Source: Aggregatibacter kilianii | GTDB taxonomy: Bacteria > Pseudomonadota > Gammaproteobacteria > Enterobacterales > Pasteurellaceae | Reading direction: 5' to 3' | Assembly: GCF_003129965.1 (NCBI RefSeq) | Contig: NZ_NRCJ01000003.1 | Coordinates: forward strand, 124,001-188,000 | Length of the DNA stretch: 64,000 bases | Part shown: one piece after another, positions 28,307 to 37,790 of the stretch | Numbering within the stretch: position 1 is the first letter of the stretch | Layout: each line of letters opens with the position of its first letter | Program-made: the position numbers and the translations under genes | The notes under the pieces: model-generated | The model's input: the letters and a program-made list of their open reading frames with translations, nothing else | Databases searched by the model: none | Told to the model about the DNA's origin: nothing

Positions 28307-31300
28307 ATGTTTCCTGAATTACATCATTTTGGTAAAGAGCTTTCTTTAGTGATGAACAGCGGCGTGCAATTTATCGATTTTGCGCTGAACATCAACTGGA
28401 AAGATAAAGCCTGGCGCGAAAAAGGCAATGGTAATTTCGTGTCATCCGCCGTGAACGGTCCGTTGCGCCGTTTAATCGCCGATAAGAACGGCGAAGGTTA
28501 CTGCGACCCGAGTCGCCCCGGGATTTTGGTGCGCACCGAACAAGAAATCAGCGTAGAACAATCCTTTAAATTATTTGACGGCGTTTGGTTGCCGGTGCCG
28601 GTGTTGCGCACCGTGCCGCCCGATCGTTTTGATGAAGGGCCGTACAACTGGGCGCGCGTGCGTATCGTAGCGTTGGAAGAGGGCGCGGATCCGGACGGTT
28701 ATACCCACCGCGTCACTTTTGCGTTTGATACCAAAATTTTCCCGAACAGCCAAGATACCGCTTATTTGGCACCGACCGGTGAAGACGTGCGCTCCGGCGT
28801 GTTGTTCGGTTTGGCGCATCAATCCGATCAAATGTCCTGGTTCCTGGATTTCAACTGGGTAAATAATTGGTTGTTGGAATTGTTTAAAGAATTAGCACCG
28901 GAAGCCAATCGGTTAAAAATTCATCCGGAAGATTTGGTACAGGAAATCGAACGCAAAGTTCACCAAGGGCATTATCTCAATATTTTGGCGATTTTAGGTT
29001 CTGAAATCGCCATGCCGAGAATCAAAGTGGTTTCCAACAAAACCGATGACATCATGAAAGCCATTCCGGTAGATATGGTGCTGGATGTGGGCAACTCCCG
29101 TACTTGCGGTATTCTCATTGAAGACCATGTGCAGGAAAAAGACGGGTTGAAAAAACGTTATGAATTGGAATTGCGTGATTTAACCAACCCGGAACGTATT
29201 TACAGCGAGCCGTTTGAAAGCCGTGTGGAATTTGCCCAAGCCTTTTTCGGCAAGGATCATTGGTCATTGCAAAGCGGTCGCCGCGATGCCTTCCAATGGC
29301 CGACCATCGCCCGCGTGGGAAAAGAGGCGGGACGTTTGGCAAGTCGCCGTAACGGTAATGAAGGATCCACCGGGTTATCCAGCCCGAAACGTTATTTGTG
29401 GGATTTGGATAAATACGAGCAAATGTGGCGCTTCAATTCCGCTTATGTCAAAACCGATCACGAGCCTTATGCTACGGCGGAACCGCTGTCCGGCTTAATT
29501 AACGAATACGGCGAAGCGTTACATATTTTACGCGATGACGTGGAAGAAGAGTTTGAGCGCAAAATGCCGGTGTTCCAACCGAAATATTCCCGCAGTTCTT
29601 TAATGACGTTTATGTTGTCGGAAGTGTTAATGCACGCTTTAATGCAAATTAACAGCCCGGCGCAACGCGCCAAACTGGAACATTCCCGCACCCCGCGTTT
29701 CCTGCGTTCTATCATCTTAACCATTCCGCCGGCAATGCCGAAGCCGGAACGGGAAATTTTCAAAAATGCCATGTATCAGGCAATCGGGCTGGTGTGGAAA
29801 AGTTTGGGTTGGGATAAATCCGACGATAACTTTGATTTCGCTACCCCGGAAGGCAGAGAAAAATATTGGCCGATGTTGCCGGAAGTGCATATTCAGTGGG
29901 ATGAAGCTACTTGCGGACAAATCGTATATTTATTTAATGAAACGCAAAATAACTACGGTGGTCGCCCGGAAGAATTTTTTGCCGCCTTATCCCGCCCGGA
30001 TAAATTGGCAAAAGATAAATCGATCACTATCGCCAGCGTAGATATTGGCGGCGGTACCACGGATTTGGTGATCAACAAATATAAAATGGATTACGGCGAA
30101 AACAGCAATACTAACAGCAGTAACGCCTACATTGAACCGGAGCAGTTATTCCGCGACGGTTTCAAAGTGGCGGGAGATGATATTTTGCTGGATATAATTC
30201 GTGATATTGTGGTTCCCGCATTAAGCAACGGTTTGAAACAAGCCGGTTTGCGCGATCCCGAACCGATTCTGGCGCAATATATCGGTTCACAAACCCTGAA
30301 AGTACAAGATGCCTTGTTGCGTCAACAGCTTACGTTACAAGTGTTTAGTCCGATCGGTTTGCGTATTTTGAAAGAATATGAAGAATTCGATCCGTTCGGC
30401 TCCGAGAATACCTTAGCCGGCGCAACCTTCCGTAGCTTGCTGGCACAAGTGGATGAGCCGACGGAAAATGTGCTGAATTACATTAATACGCCGATTGCCC
30501 GTGAACTTGGCGATCCGAATTTTAATATTCTGGATTTACCGATTCATGTGGATTTGGCGGCGATTCATAAATTATTTATTCGCGGGCATTTTGATATTTG
30601 TAAAACTTTCAATGCGTTATGCGAAATTATCAATTTATATCAATGTGATGTCTTGTTATTAACGGGTCGTCCTTCCCGTTTGCCGGGGGTACAAAGTTTC
30701 TTCCGTACCCGTTTGCCGTTGCCGGTGGGACGTATTATGCCGTTGCATCATTATCGCACCGGCAACTGGTATCCGTTCCATAAACAAGGGCGCATTGACG
30801 ATCCGAAAACCACCGCTGCCGTGGGCGCCATGCTGTGTTTCTTAAGTAACAATATGCGTTTGCCGAACTTCTATTTCCGTGCGGCGTCTATGCGTTCTTA
30901 TTCTACTATCCGCTACATCGGCTTGTTGGATAACAATAATGTGATCAAAGACAGCAATCTGTATTACTCGGAAATTGATTTGGATAATGAGGATTACGAC
31001 TTCCCGGATACGGAATTTGAGGTGCGCGGGGCAATGCGTATCGGTTTCCGTCAGTTAAACGTAGAACGTTGGGTGGCTTCACCGATTTATTTATTAACCA
31101 TTGAAAATGATGACATTAAACGCCGCTTAGCCATTGACGGTACGGTGTTGAAAGTGGTGCTCGGCGTGAAAAATAAAAATGGTTCGGGCAACAGTCAGGA
31201 AAGTGCGGAGAATTTTTACATTAAATCCGTTTCCGCTTCCGACGGACGTTCTTGTCGTCGCAACGAAGATATTAAATTGACCTTGAACACCATGGTGGAT

Positions 31301-31354
31301 GCCGGTTTAGGCGAAACGCAATATTGGTTAGATAGTGGATGTGTGAAAAGATGA
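28307..31354 (+). CDS. srfB: SrfB-family protein, actin/Hsp70-fold ATPase
   Basis: A 1015-residue protein of the SrfB (putative virulence factor) family. Nucleotide-binding signatures of the actin/Hsp70/FtsA superfamily are visible: phosphate-1 DMVLDVGNSRTCGILIED near residue 256, phosphate-2 ASVDIGGGTTDLVINKY near 577-585, and an adenosine-type motif LLLTGRPSRLPGVQSFF near 783. The N-terminal 240 residues precede the fold. There is no signal peptide or membrane segment, so it is cytoplasmic. Stop and the srfC start overlap as ATGA. Family members are always near srfC; they probably act as ATP-driven switches or filaments, which is inference. The frame is intact. Confidence 0.9.
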   Translation: MFPELHHFGKELSLVMNSGVQFIDFALNINWKDKAWREKGNGNFVSSAVNGPLRRLIADKNGEGYCDPSRPGILVRTEQEISVEQSFKLFDGVWLPVPVLRTVPPDRFDEGPYNWARVRIVALEEGADPDGYTHRVTFAFDTKIFPNSQDTAYLAPTGEDVRSGVLFGLAHQSDQMSWFLDFNWVNNWLLELFKELAPEANRLKIHPEDLVQEIERKVHQGHYLNILAILGSEIAMPRIKVVSNKTDDIMKAIPVDMVLDVGNSRTCGILIEDHVQEKDGLKKRYELELRDLTNPERIYSEPFESRVEFAQAFFGKDHWSLQSGRRDAFQWPTIARVGKEAGRLASRRNGNEGSTGLSSPKRYLWDLDKYEQMWRFNSAYVKTDHEPYATAEPLSGLINEYGEALHILRDDVEEEFERKMPVFQPKYSRSSLMTFMLSEVLMHALMQINSPAQRAKLEHSRTPRFLRSIILTIPPAMPKPEREIFKNAMYQAIGLVWKSLGWDKSDDNFDFATPEGREKYWPMLPEVHIQWDEATCGQIVYLFNETQNNYGGRPEEFFAALSRPDKLAKDKSITIASVDIGGGTTDLVINKYKMDYGENSNTNSSNAYIEPEQLFRDGFKVAGDDILLDIIRDIVVPALSNGLKQAGLRDPEPILAQYIGSQTLKVQDALLRQQLTLQVFSPIGLRILKEYEEFDPFGSENTLAGATFRSLLAQVDEPTENVLNYINTPIARELGDPNFNILDLPIHVDLAAIHKLFIRGHFDICKTFNALCEIINLYQCDVLLLTGRPSRLPGVQSFFRTRLPLPVGRIMPLHHYRTGNWYPFHKQGRIDDPKTTAAVGAMLCFLSNNMRLPNFYFRAASMRSYSTIRYIGLLDNNNVIKDSNLYYSEIDLDNEDYDFPDTEFEVRGAMRIGFRQLNVERWVASPIYLLTIENDDIKRRLAIDGTVLKVVLGVKNKNGSGNSQESAENFYIKSVSASDGRSCRRNEDIKLTLNTMVDAGLGETQYWLDSGCVKR

Positions 31355-34035
31355 GTGCAGAAAATCAATTAGCCCAAGCATGGCAAAATATTTTTGACGG
31401 TTCCCAACAGGCAATTGATTGGGTCAATCAGGTTCGTCCGAATGTCGCCCGCTTAAATAACGAAGCGGACGGCTTAATTTTAGAATTACGCCGTCTGCGC
31501 AACACCGCAAAACGCCTTGGCGCCGTGTCCGAACGTCCGATGACAACGGGTTTTTTCGGCTTATCTCAAGCAGGCAAATCTTTCTTAATTTCCGCTTTAG
31601 CCGCCGATGCCAATGGCAATCTGGAGACCTTATTCGACGGTCGCAAATTAGACTTCATCAAACATGTCAACCCGCCGGGCGGCGGTAAAGAAGCCACCGG
31701 TTTGGTTACCCGTTTCAGCCGCACGGCAAGAGGCGGGATTCAGGGCTATCCGCTGGAACTTCGCCTGTTCCATGAAATTGAAATTGCGAAAATGTTGATG
31801 AACTCCTATTTCAACGATTTCGATAAAGAAAAAGTCGATTACAAACTGGAACAGCAAAGTATCAATGCCTTGTTAAGACGCATGACCGGCAAAATGTCGG
31901 CGCAGCGCGTGACCGGCGTCACCGAAGACGATGTGGTGGATTTGCAGGATTATGCCACGGAAAGTTTCGGTAAATCGCTGGCGATGTTACAAGGCGGTTA
32001 TTGGGCGAAAGCGACCTTAATCGCGCCTTATTTAAGCATCAATGATCGCGCTCAGTTGTTTTCTATTTTATGGGGCGAAGAAGCGGATTTAACTGCAATT
32101 TATGTGCAATTTGCGCAAACTTTAGCCTCTTTGGGCAATGCGGATCGCGTCTATGCACCTTTAAGTGCGGTGGTAAAAGAAGTCAACGGCGAGCTTTCTC
32201 AGGCAGATAGCATTATGAACGTGGATATGCTGGAAAGACTGAATACGGACAAAGACGAACAAATTCACGTGCGTCCGTATTTTTCCGATGACAATATCGG
32301 TGAGCCGGTACAAATTTCGCTTGCACAATTGACCGCACTTACCGCCGAATTGGTTTTCCCTCTGATGAATCCAACCCGCGTGCCGGCGGTGGAAAGCGTG
32401 GATTTACTGGATTTTCCGGGTTATCGCGGACGTTTGGCGATTGCCAGTTTAAAAGAAATTCAGGAAGGCAATCCGGTTTCTCAATTAATTCTGCGCGGTA
32501 AAGTGGCGTATTTGTTTGAACGCTATACCGACAGTCAGGAAATGAACCTGCTTATCGTCTGTACGCCGTCGGATAAACAATCCGATGTGAACAGCGTTGG
32601 GCCGGTGTTGGAGCGCTGGATCCACAAAACCCAAGGCGAAACGCCGGAAGCCCGTGCGCAACGTAAGCCGGGATTGTTGTGGGCGATCACCATGTTCGAT
32701 AAACGGATTAGCGCGGATCTGACGAAAGACGAAAATATGCTGAAAATCAGCTGGGGATCCGGCGGATTATTGAAACAAACCATTTTGGAGCGATTCGGTA
32801 ATTATCCTTGGCTGAACGATTGGTCCAACGGTAAGCCGTTTAATAATACCTTTTTAGTGCGCAAACCGGGTTTCAAAGTACCTTTCCTTGATGTGGACGA
32901 CGGACAGGAATTAAGCGTCCGCCCGAATGAAACGGCGCAGCTGAATTTATTACGTCGTACCTTTGCCGATGATCCGGATATTCAAAAACACATCGCCCAC
33001 CCGGAAGAAGCCTGGGACGGCATGATGTTGCTCAATGACGGCGGCATGCAACGCATCAGCGATTATTTAAAAACCGTGGCGTTACCGCAAGTGAAACAAA
33101 AACGGATTGCGGAGCAACTGAATCACGCCATTCGTCACATTGTAGAAAATCGCTTTGCAAGCTGGTATCAAAGTGATGGCGCGGAAGAAGTGCAGCGTAA
33201 ACAACAATTAGCCAAATTGGTGATCGGCGAGCTACAAAAAAGCGCCCTCATCGTCGGTGAATTTTTACGCAGCCTGCAATTGCCGGAAGAAACCATTCAT
33301 TCCCTTTATTTTGCCGATAACGAAGATGATTTGTTGTCTCCTGCGGCGAAAGAGAGTGTCGGACAAAATGAAACCAACGCGTTTGCATCAGGTTTCGGCT
33401 TTGATGACGGCTTTGATTTGTTTGATGAGCCAAAAAGTGCGGTGGAAAATCCGAACGTTTCTGCGGATGAAAAACTGCCTGAATCCCGTTTTGCGCAGGC
33501 GGTCTTTAAAGCATGGATTGAGCATCTTCGCGGTATTTCCATGGATCCGCGCAACATCCGCTTCTATCCGTTCTCGGTGCAATGTGTGGAAGGTATCGTG
33601 GGCGAATTGATTACCGGCGCTAACCGCTTGAATTTATTAAATCGCTTAACCAAAGTGATTAATCGCAATGAAGTGGGCGCGAGTAAACGGGATCAAATCG
33701 TGGAGCGTCAAGTGTTCTCGGTAACCACGGAAATCGCCGATTTCCTTGCTTGGCTAGGTTTTGACCAAGTTCCTGCGGCAGAACGTCCGGCAAGTCGCAT
33801 TCGTGATGGGCAAATTTTTGAAATCAAAGCGGTAGAAAAAATTAATAATTTGCCGAAATTAAGCGACTATACCGGTGATTACACGAAAAATTATCTCGCC
33901 GACTGGTTTATTGCCTTTATGGAATTTACCCAAAGCAACGCCGGGCACAGCGCCGGACGTGAAATTGATGCGGTACAAAATGCCCGTTTAGGTGAAATTT
34001 TAAATGTTTTCAGAGATTCGGCAGTGGCGGAATAA
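31351..34035 (+). CDS. srfC: SrfC-family protein, dynamin-like P-loop GTPase
   Basis: 894 residues from the ATG at 31351, which overlaps the srfB stop as ATGA; an upstream ATG at 31339 would add four residues. The Walker A motif GFFGLSQAGKSFLISAL is at about 67-83, and VDLLDFPGYRG near residue 350 supplies the DxxG switch; AITMFDKR is a possible base-specificity motif. The large insertion and helical C-terminal half resemble bacterial dynamin-like proteins. A short acidic Phe/Asp-rich stretch (ASGFGFDDGFDLFDEPKS, about 680-697) interrupts the C-terminal part. No membrane segment is seen. With SrfB it forms a paired ATPase/GTPase unit of unknown function, called a putative virulence effector in annotated genomes. 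Confidence 0.88.
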   Translation: MSAENQLAQAWQNIFDGSQQAIDWVNQVRPNVARLNNEADGLILELRRLRNTAKRLGAVSERPMTTGFFGLSQAGKSFLISALAADANGNLETLFDGRKLDFIKHVNPPGGGKEATGLVTRFSRTARGGIQGYPLELRLFHEIEIAKMLMNSYFNDFDKEKVDYKLEQQSINALLRRMTGKMSAQRVTGVTEDDVVDLQDYATESFGKSLAMLQGGYWAKATLIAPYLSINDRAQLFSILWGEEADLTAIYVQFAQTLASLGNADRVYAPLSAVVKEVNGELSQADSIMNVDMLERLNTDKDEQIHVRPYFSDDNIGEPVQISLAQLTALTAELVFPLMNPTRVPAVESVDLLDFPGYRGRLAIASLKEIQEGNPVSQLILRGKVAYLFERYTDSQEMNLLIVCTPSDKQSDVNSVGPVLERWIHKTQGETPEARAQRKPGLLWAITMFDKRISADLTKDENMLKISWGSGGLLKQTILERFGNYPWLNDWSNGKPFNNTFLVRKPGFKVPFLDVDDGQELSVRPNETAQLNLLRRTFADDPDIQKHIAHPEEAWDGMMLLNDGGMQRISDYLKTVALPQVKQKRIAEQLNHAIRHIVENRFASWYQSDGAEEVQRKQQLAKLVIGELQKSALIVGEFLRSLQLPEETIHSLYFADNEDDLLSPAAKESVGQNETNAFASGFGFDDGFDLFDEPKSAVENPNVSADEKLPESRFAQAVFKAWIEHLRGISMDPRNIRFYPFSVQCVEGIVGELITGANRLNLLNRLTKVINRNEVGASKRDQIVERQVFSVTTEIADFLAWLGFDQVPAAERPASRIRDGQIFEIKAVEKINNLPKLSDYTGDYTKNYLADWFIAFMEFTQSNAGHSAGREIDAVQNARLGEILNVFRDSAVAE

Positions 34036-34056
34036 GCCGAAAATCAAGGATAAATT

Positions 34057-35043
34057 ATGTTAAGAATAGAATTAAAAGCCGTGCGTCCCGGTTATGCGGA
34101 GTTTAGCGCAACCAACTGGAAAGGGGGCGCGGAAAATATTGAAATCAGCGTACAACGCAGTCAGGATTCTTATTATTTTGCCGAAGGGCAAAATTGGAAT
34201 ATTGAACCCGTTTGGTTAAAAGTAAACGAACAGCTGAGCCTGCAGGATGGCGTGTTAAGCGGAGTGTTGGGTCCTTGGCTGATTGATGCCTTGGTGCAAC
34301 AAAGCACGACGATGCAATATCGCATGATGGTGCGTGACGCCGAGACCAAAGACATGGGCGTGCTGAAATTGTCTAATGACGTTTTGGCGTCCTCCGCCAG
34401 CGGTAACACGGAGCGCGGCGATGATGTACGTTCGGTGGATAATCAGATCTTGACGGAAATTCCTGATCCTGAGCCGGAACCGATCATTGAACCCATTGAA
34501 GAAATTGAAGTGCCGCTTGAAGAAGAAATCGTGATCGAGCCGGAAGCCGTAGTGGAAGAACCGGAAATTATCGTGCCGTCGCAACCGGAGCCGAAAAAGA
34601 AAAGCAAGCTTGGCTTAATTATTTTGTTAGTGCTTCTATTGGCGATTGCGGGGGCTGCCGCGTATTTCTTCCTGAATAAAGACAAAGCGGAAGAAAAACC
34701 GCAACCTGCAGACGAGTGCAGTTTAAGTCAAAATAAAAATGATGAATTAGCTTTCATTCAAAGTTGTCTAAAAACCAAGCCTGACAGCCAACGAATTTTG
34801 GCGTTGATTAATCAGGCGAAAGCGGAAAACAAATGTGCCATTGCACAACGTTTATACGCCAATCAGGCACAAGGCGGCAATGCGGAAATTGCGTTAGCTT
34901 ATGCAAAAGAATATGAGGAAAATGCCAACAGCAGTTGCTTTAAAGCCGACAAAGGCACAGCAATTTATTGGTATGAAACCGCTTTGGAAGCCAATCCGAA
35001 TTTAGCGGAAGCCAAACAACGTTTAGCGGAATTGAAAAAATGA
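34057..35043 (+). CDS. Bitopic membrane protein with C-terminal TPR/Sel1-like repeats (srf cluster)
   Basis: A 328-residue protein not recognised as a named family. Residues 1-120 form a folded cytoplasmic domain (MLRIELKAVRPGYAEFSATN). An acidic Glu/Pro-rich linker (about 135-180) leads to a Lys-rich stop and one membrane helix (about 186-207, LGLIILLVLLLAIAGAAAYFFL). The periplasmic C-terminus has two Cys pairs and Sel1/TPR-like helices (CAIAQRLYANQAQGGNAEIALAYAKEYEE, GTAIYWYETALEANPNLAEAKQRLAELK). The topology, cytoplasmic head, linker, helix and periplasmic tail, repeats that of SrfA. It starts 21 bp after srfC with an AAGGA site and overlaps the next gene by ATGA, so the order is translationally coupled. 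Confidence 0.75.
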   Translation: MLRIELKAVRPGYAEFSATNWKGGAENIEISVQRSQDSYYFAEGQNWNIEPVWLKVNEQLSLQDGVLSGVLGPWLIDALVQQSTTMQYRMMVRDAETKDMGVLKLSNDVLASSASGNTERGDDVRSVDNQILTEIPDPEPEPIIEPIEEIEVPLEEEIVIEPEAVVEEPEIIVPSQPEPKKKSKLGLIILLVLLLAIAGAAAYFFLNKDKAEEKPQPADECSLSQNKNDELAFIQSCLKTKPDSQRILALINQAKAENKCAIAQRLYANQAQGGNAEIALAYAKEYEENANSSCFKADKGTAIYWYETALEANPNLAEAKQRLAELKK

Positions 35044-37037
35044 TGAAGTCTTTTAAAGTCAGTGCCATCGCCTTATTGGCAGGATTTATGGCAAATACCG
35101 TCTTGGCGGATGAACCTCTTAAACAAGAAGGCAAGAAAACCTTATATCAACGGGTGTTAAGCACACCTACCTGTCAACTAACCGAAAGTGCGGGGGCGAC
35201 GGCAGGCAAAAAACAACCGGCATTTTCCCGATTTTATGTCTATCAACGGCAAAATGTGAATGGCAAAGAATGGCTGAAAGTCGGCCCCGACAGCTTTGGC
35301 AAAACCGTGGGCTGGCTGGACGGCGATTGCACCGTTGCTTGGAATATGCAAATGACGCTGGCGTTTACCAATCCGGTAGATCGCGAACCGTTATTGTTCT
35401 TTAAATCCAAGGCGGACATTGAAAATGTGGTCAATGCCGATGATGCTAAGAAAATCCTTGAACCGATTCGCGCCGACTTAGCCAATAATAAAACCCCTGC
35501 GCAAATCGTGGCGCAAGAGCCGAAAGAATTCGTCGATTTCCAAAAAAATTTCTATCTTCTACCGATTTTACAAGGGGAAGAAGTGATGAATGCGCAAGGT
35601 TTTTATGAGCGTATTTTGGAAGTGGCGTCGGTGACGAAAAATGATCCGACGGCAAAACAGGACGAAAAGGCACAAGCGGATCCGAAGACGACCAAAGCCG
35701 CTGATCCTAAAAACACCAAAAACGAGCCGCAGGTGTTAACCGGTTTTAGCGCGGCGGTAGTGTTTGTGGTGGATGCCAGTATTTCCATGGATCCTTACAT
35801 TAACCGCACCCGCGATGTTATCAAGCAGGTGTCCGAGCAAATCGAAAAAGAGAAGCTGGGTAAGCAGGTGAAATTCGGTTTGGTGGGCTTCCGTTCCAGT
35901 ACCAAAGCGGTTCCGGGGTTGGAATATGTCTCCAAAATGTTCGTTGATCCGAGCACGGTAAAAGATACGCAGGATTTCCTGCAAAAAGCCGCCGAGTTGA
36001 AACAGGCGAAAGTCTCCAGTAAAGAATTCAGCGAAGATTCTTTTGCCGGTATTTCTCAAGCGTTAAATGAAATCAATTGGAATAATTTTGGTGGTCGTTA
36101 CATTGTGTTGGTGACCGACGCAGGCGCATTGGACGGTAATAACCCGCTGTCTTCCACCGGAATGGATGCCAAACAGTTACGTCTGGAAGCACAACATCGC
36201 GGTGTGGCGATTTATACGTTACATTTAAAAACGCCGTCTGGGGCGAAAAATCACGAACAGGCGAAAAATCAATACACGGATTTGTCTTTCAACAATTATC
36301 TGAATAAACCGTTGTATTACGCGGTGAATGCGGGCGATGTAAATGAATTCGGCGAGAAAGCCAATGCTTTGGCAAAAGCGTTGACCGCGCAGGTGAAATT
36401 AGCGTATCAGGGCGAAAATGCCGCCGGTACGGTAATTGATGAGCCGAAACAGGAAAAAGCCAAAACGGAAATGGAAAAAGATGCCGAATTGCTTGGCAAA
36501 GCCATGCAGTTAGCGTATTTGGGCGATAAAAACGGTACCAAAGCACCGCCGGTCTTTAAAGCTTGGATTAGCGATAAAGATTTCGTGAAACCGACCGTGC
36601 CGACCGCAGAAGCGCGCGTGTTAATGACCAAAGCGCAGTTGAGCGATTTGAGTGATGTGGTGAAAAAAATTGCCGATGCGGCGAATGAAGGTTTAATTTC
36701 GCCGGATTCCATGTTCGCACAATTGCGTTCCGTTGCCGCCGCCATGGGGCAGGATCCAAATAAGTTGAAACAGGAAAATGCCACCAAACTGGGTGAATTA
36801 GGCTTGCTTGGCGAATATTTGGACGGTATTCCGTATAAAAGTCAGGTCACCGGTTTGGACGAACAGGTCTGGAAAGGCATGAGCGCGCTGGAGCAGGAAA
36901 AATTCATTCGTGATTTGAACAGTAAATTACGCCATTACCGCGTATTTAACGAAGACCAATCCCGCTGGATTTCTTTATCGGAAGGCAGTGACCCGCGCGA
37001 TTATGTGTATCCTGTGCCCCTTGAAGCGTTACCGTAA
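35040..37037 (+). CDS. Periplasmic vWA-domain protein, PpkA C-terminal-like
   Basis: A 665-residue exported protein: signal peptide MKSFKVSAIALLAGFMANTVLA, then an SH3-like segment (LYQRVLSTPTCQL to VGWLDGDCTVAW), a helical part, and a von Willebrand A domain with the MIDAS motif VVFVVDASISMD near residue 240 and the later metal residue in LVTDAGALDG near 358. A helical C-terminus ends in RHYRVFNEDQSRWISL. The N-terminal segment plus vWA resembles the periplasmic half of PpkA, the T6SS threonine kinase, but no kinase domain is present. It precedes an ABC ATPase, permease and FGE-like gene in the manner of tag loci. The start overlaps the previous stop. Confidence 0.8.
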   Translation: MMKSFKVSAIALLAGFMANTVLADEPLKQEGKKTLYQRVLSTPTCQLTESAGATAGKKQPAFSRFYVYQRQNVNGKEWLKVGPDSFGKTVGWLDGDCTVAWNMQMTLAFTNPVDREPLLFFKSKADIENVVNADDAKKILEPIRADLANNKTPAQIVAQEPKEFVDFQKNFYLLPILQGEEVMNAQGFYERILEVASVTKNDPTAKQDEKAQADPKTTKAADPKNTKNEPQVLTGFSAAVVFVVDASISMDPYINRTRDVIKQVSEQIEKEKLGKQVKFGLVGFRSSTKAVPGLEYVSKMFVDPSTVKDTQDFLQKAAELKQAKVSSKEFSEDSFAGISQALNEINWNNFGGRYIVLVTDAGALDGNNPLSSTGMDAKQLRLEAQHRGVAIYTLHLKTPSGAKNHEQAKNQYTDLSFNNYLNKPLYYAVNAGDVNEFGEKANALAKALTAQVKLAYQGENAAGTVIDEPKQEKAKTEMEKDAELLGKAMQLAYLGDKNGTKAPPVFKAWISDKDFVKPTVPTAEARVLMTKAQLSDLSDVVKKIADAANEGLISPDSMFAQLRSVAAAMGQDPNKLKQENATKLGELGLLGEYLDGIPYKSQVTGLDEQVWKGMSALEQEKFIRDLNSKLRHYRVFNEDQSRWISLSEGSDPRDYVYPVPLEALP

Positions 37038-37064
37038 TTTCAGTTAAGTCACGGAGAAAGTGCG

Positions 37065-37790
37065 GTGTTATTAATTGAAGAAATGGCGGTTCGCCGAGGG
37101 CAGGGCGGTCAGCAGTTTAATGTATTGCTGCCGAAACTTGCCTTGCAGGACGGTGAAATTCTTGCCATTCAGGGCGCCAGCGGTTGCGGAAAAAGTACCT
37201 TGCTGGAAATGATCGGGCTGATTTTACAGCCTGATAGCCTTAAAACCTATCAGCTGGGCGATGCGGAGCAAGTAGAAGATTTGCAACCTTTCATTTTGCA
37301 GAAAAATCAGACCGCACTTTCTCGGCTACGCGCGGCTAAACTCGGTTTTATGCTGCAAACCGGCGGGCTGTTGCCGTTCCTTTCGGTGCAACAAAACATT
37401 ACATTACCTTGTGAGATGCTAAATAAACCGTTGGATAAGGACTGGTTTGTCTATTTAACGGAATCCCTCAACATTACTTCATTGCTTTCAAAATACCCAC
37501 GCCAGCTTTCCATTGGGGAACGGCAGCGGGTGTCTTTTATTCGCTCCGTGATTCATAAACCCAGTTTATTGTTGGCGGATGAGCCCACTGCAGCACTCGA
37601 TCCGAATAACGCGCAAATTTTGCTTTCCTTGATGATTAAACTGGTGGAAGAACAAAAAATCACCGCACTGTTAGTGACCCACGATTGGGATTTAGTGGAA
37701 AACAACAACTTACCCAGTTTATATGCGGATCTTTCTACTCCCGCCCAATCGGTATTTTTACCGAAGGATGCCACGCATGCAGCAAGTTAA
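37065..37790 (+). CDS. ABC transporter ATPase, LolD/MacB/TagT type
   Basis: A 241-residue nucleotide-binding subunit: Walker A GASGCGKST near residue 38, Q-loop FMLQTGGLLPFLSVQQN, a degenerate signature LSIGERQRVSFIRS near 147 (LSIGE instead of LSGGQ), Walker B LLLADEPTAALDP near 167, and the switch His in VTHDWD. It partners the FtsX-type permease that overlaps its 3' end by 14 bp. Translation starts at GTG 37065 behind GGAG; the start codon is partly inside an uptake signal (AAAGTGCGGTG). The type VII ABC subgroup does mechanical work on periplasmic partners rather than simple transport; by context TagT is the closest functional analogue. Confidence 0.88.
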   Translation: MLLIEEMAVRRGQGGQQFNVLLPKLALQDGEILAIQGASGCGKSTLLEMIGLILQPDSLKTYQLGDAEQVEDLQPFILQKNQTALSRLRAAKLGFMLQTGGLLPFLSVQQNITLPCEMLNKPLDKDWFVYLTESLNITSLLSKYPRQLSIGERQRVSFIRSVIHKPSLLLADEPTAALDPNNAQILLSLMIKLVEEQKITALLVTHDWDLVENNNLPSLYADLSTPAQSVFLPKDATHAAS

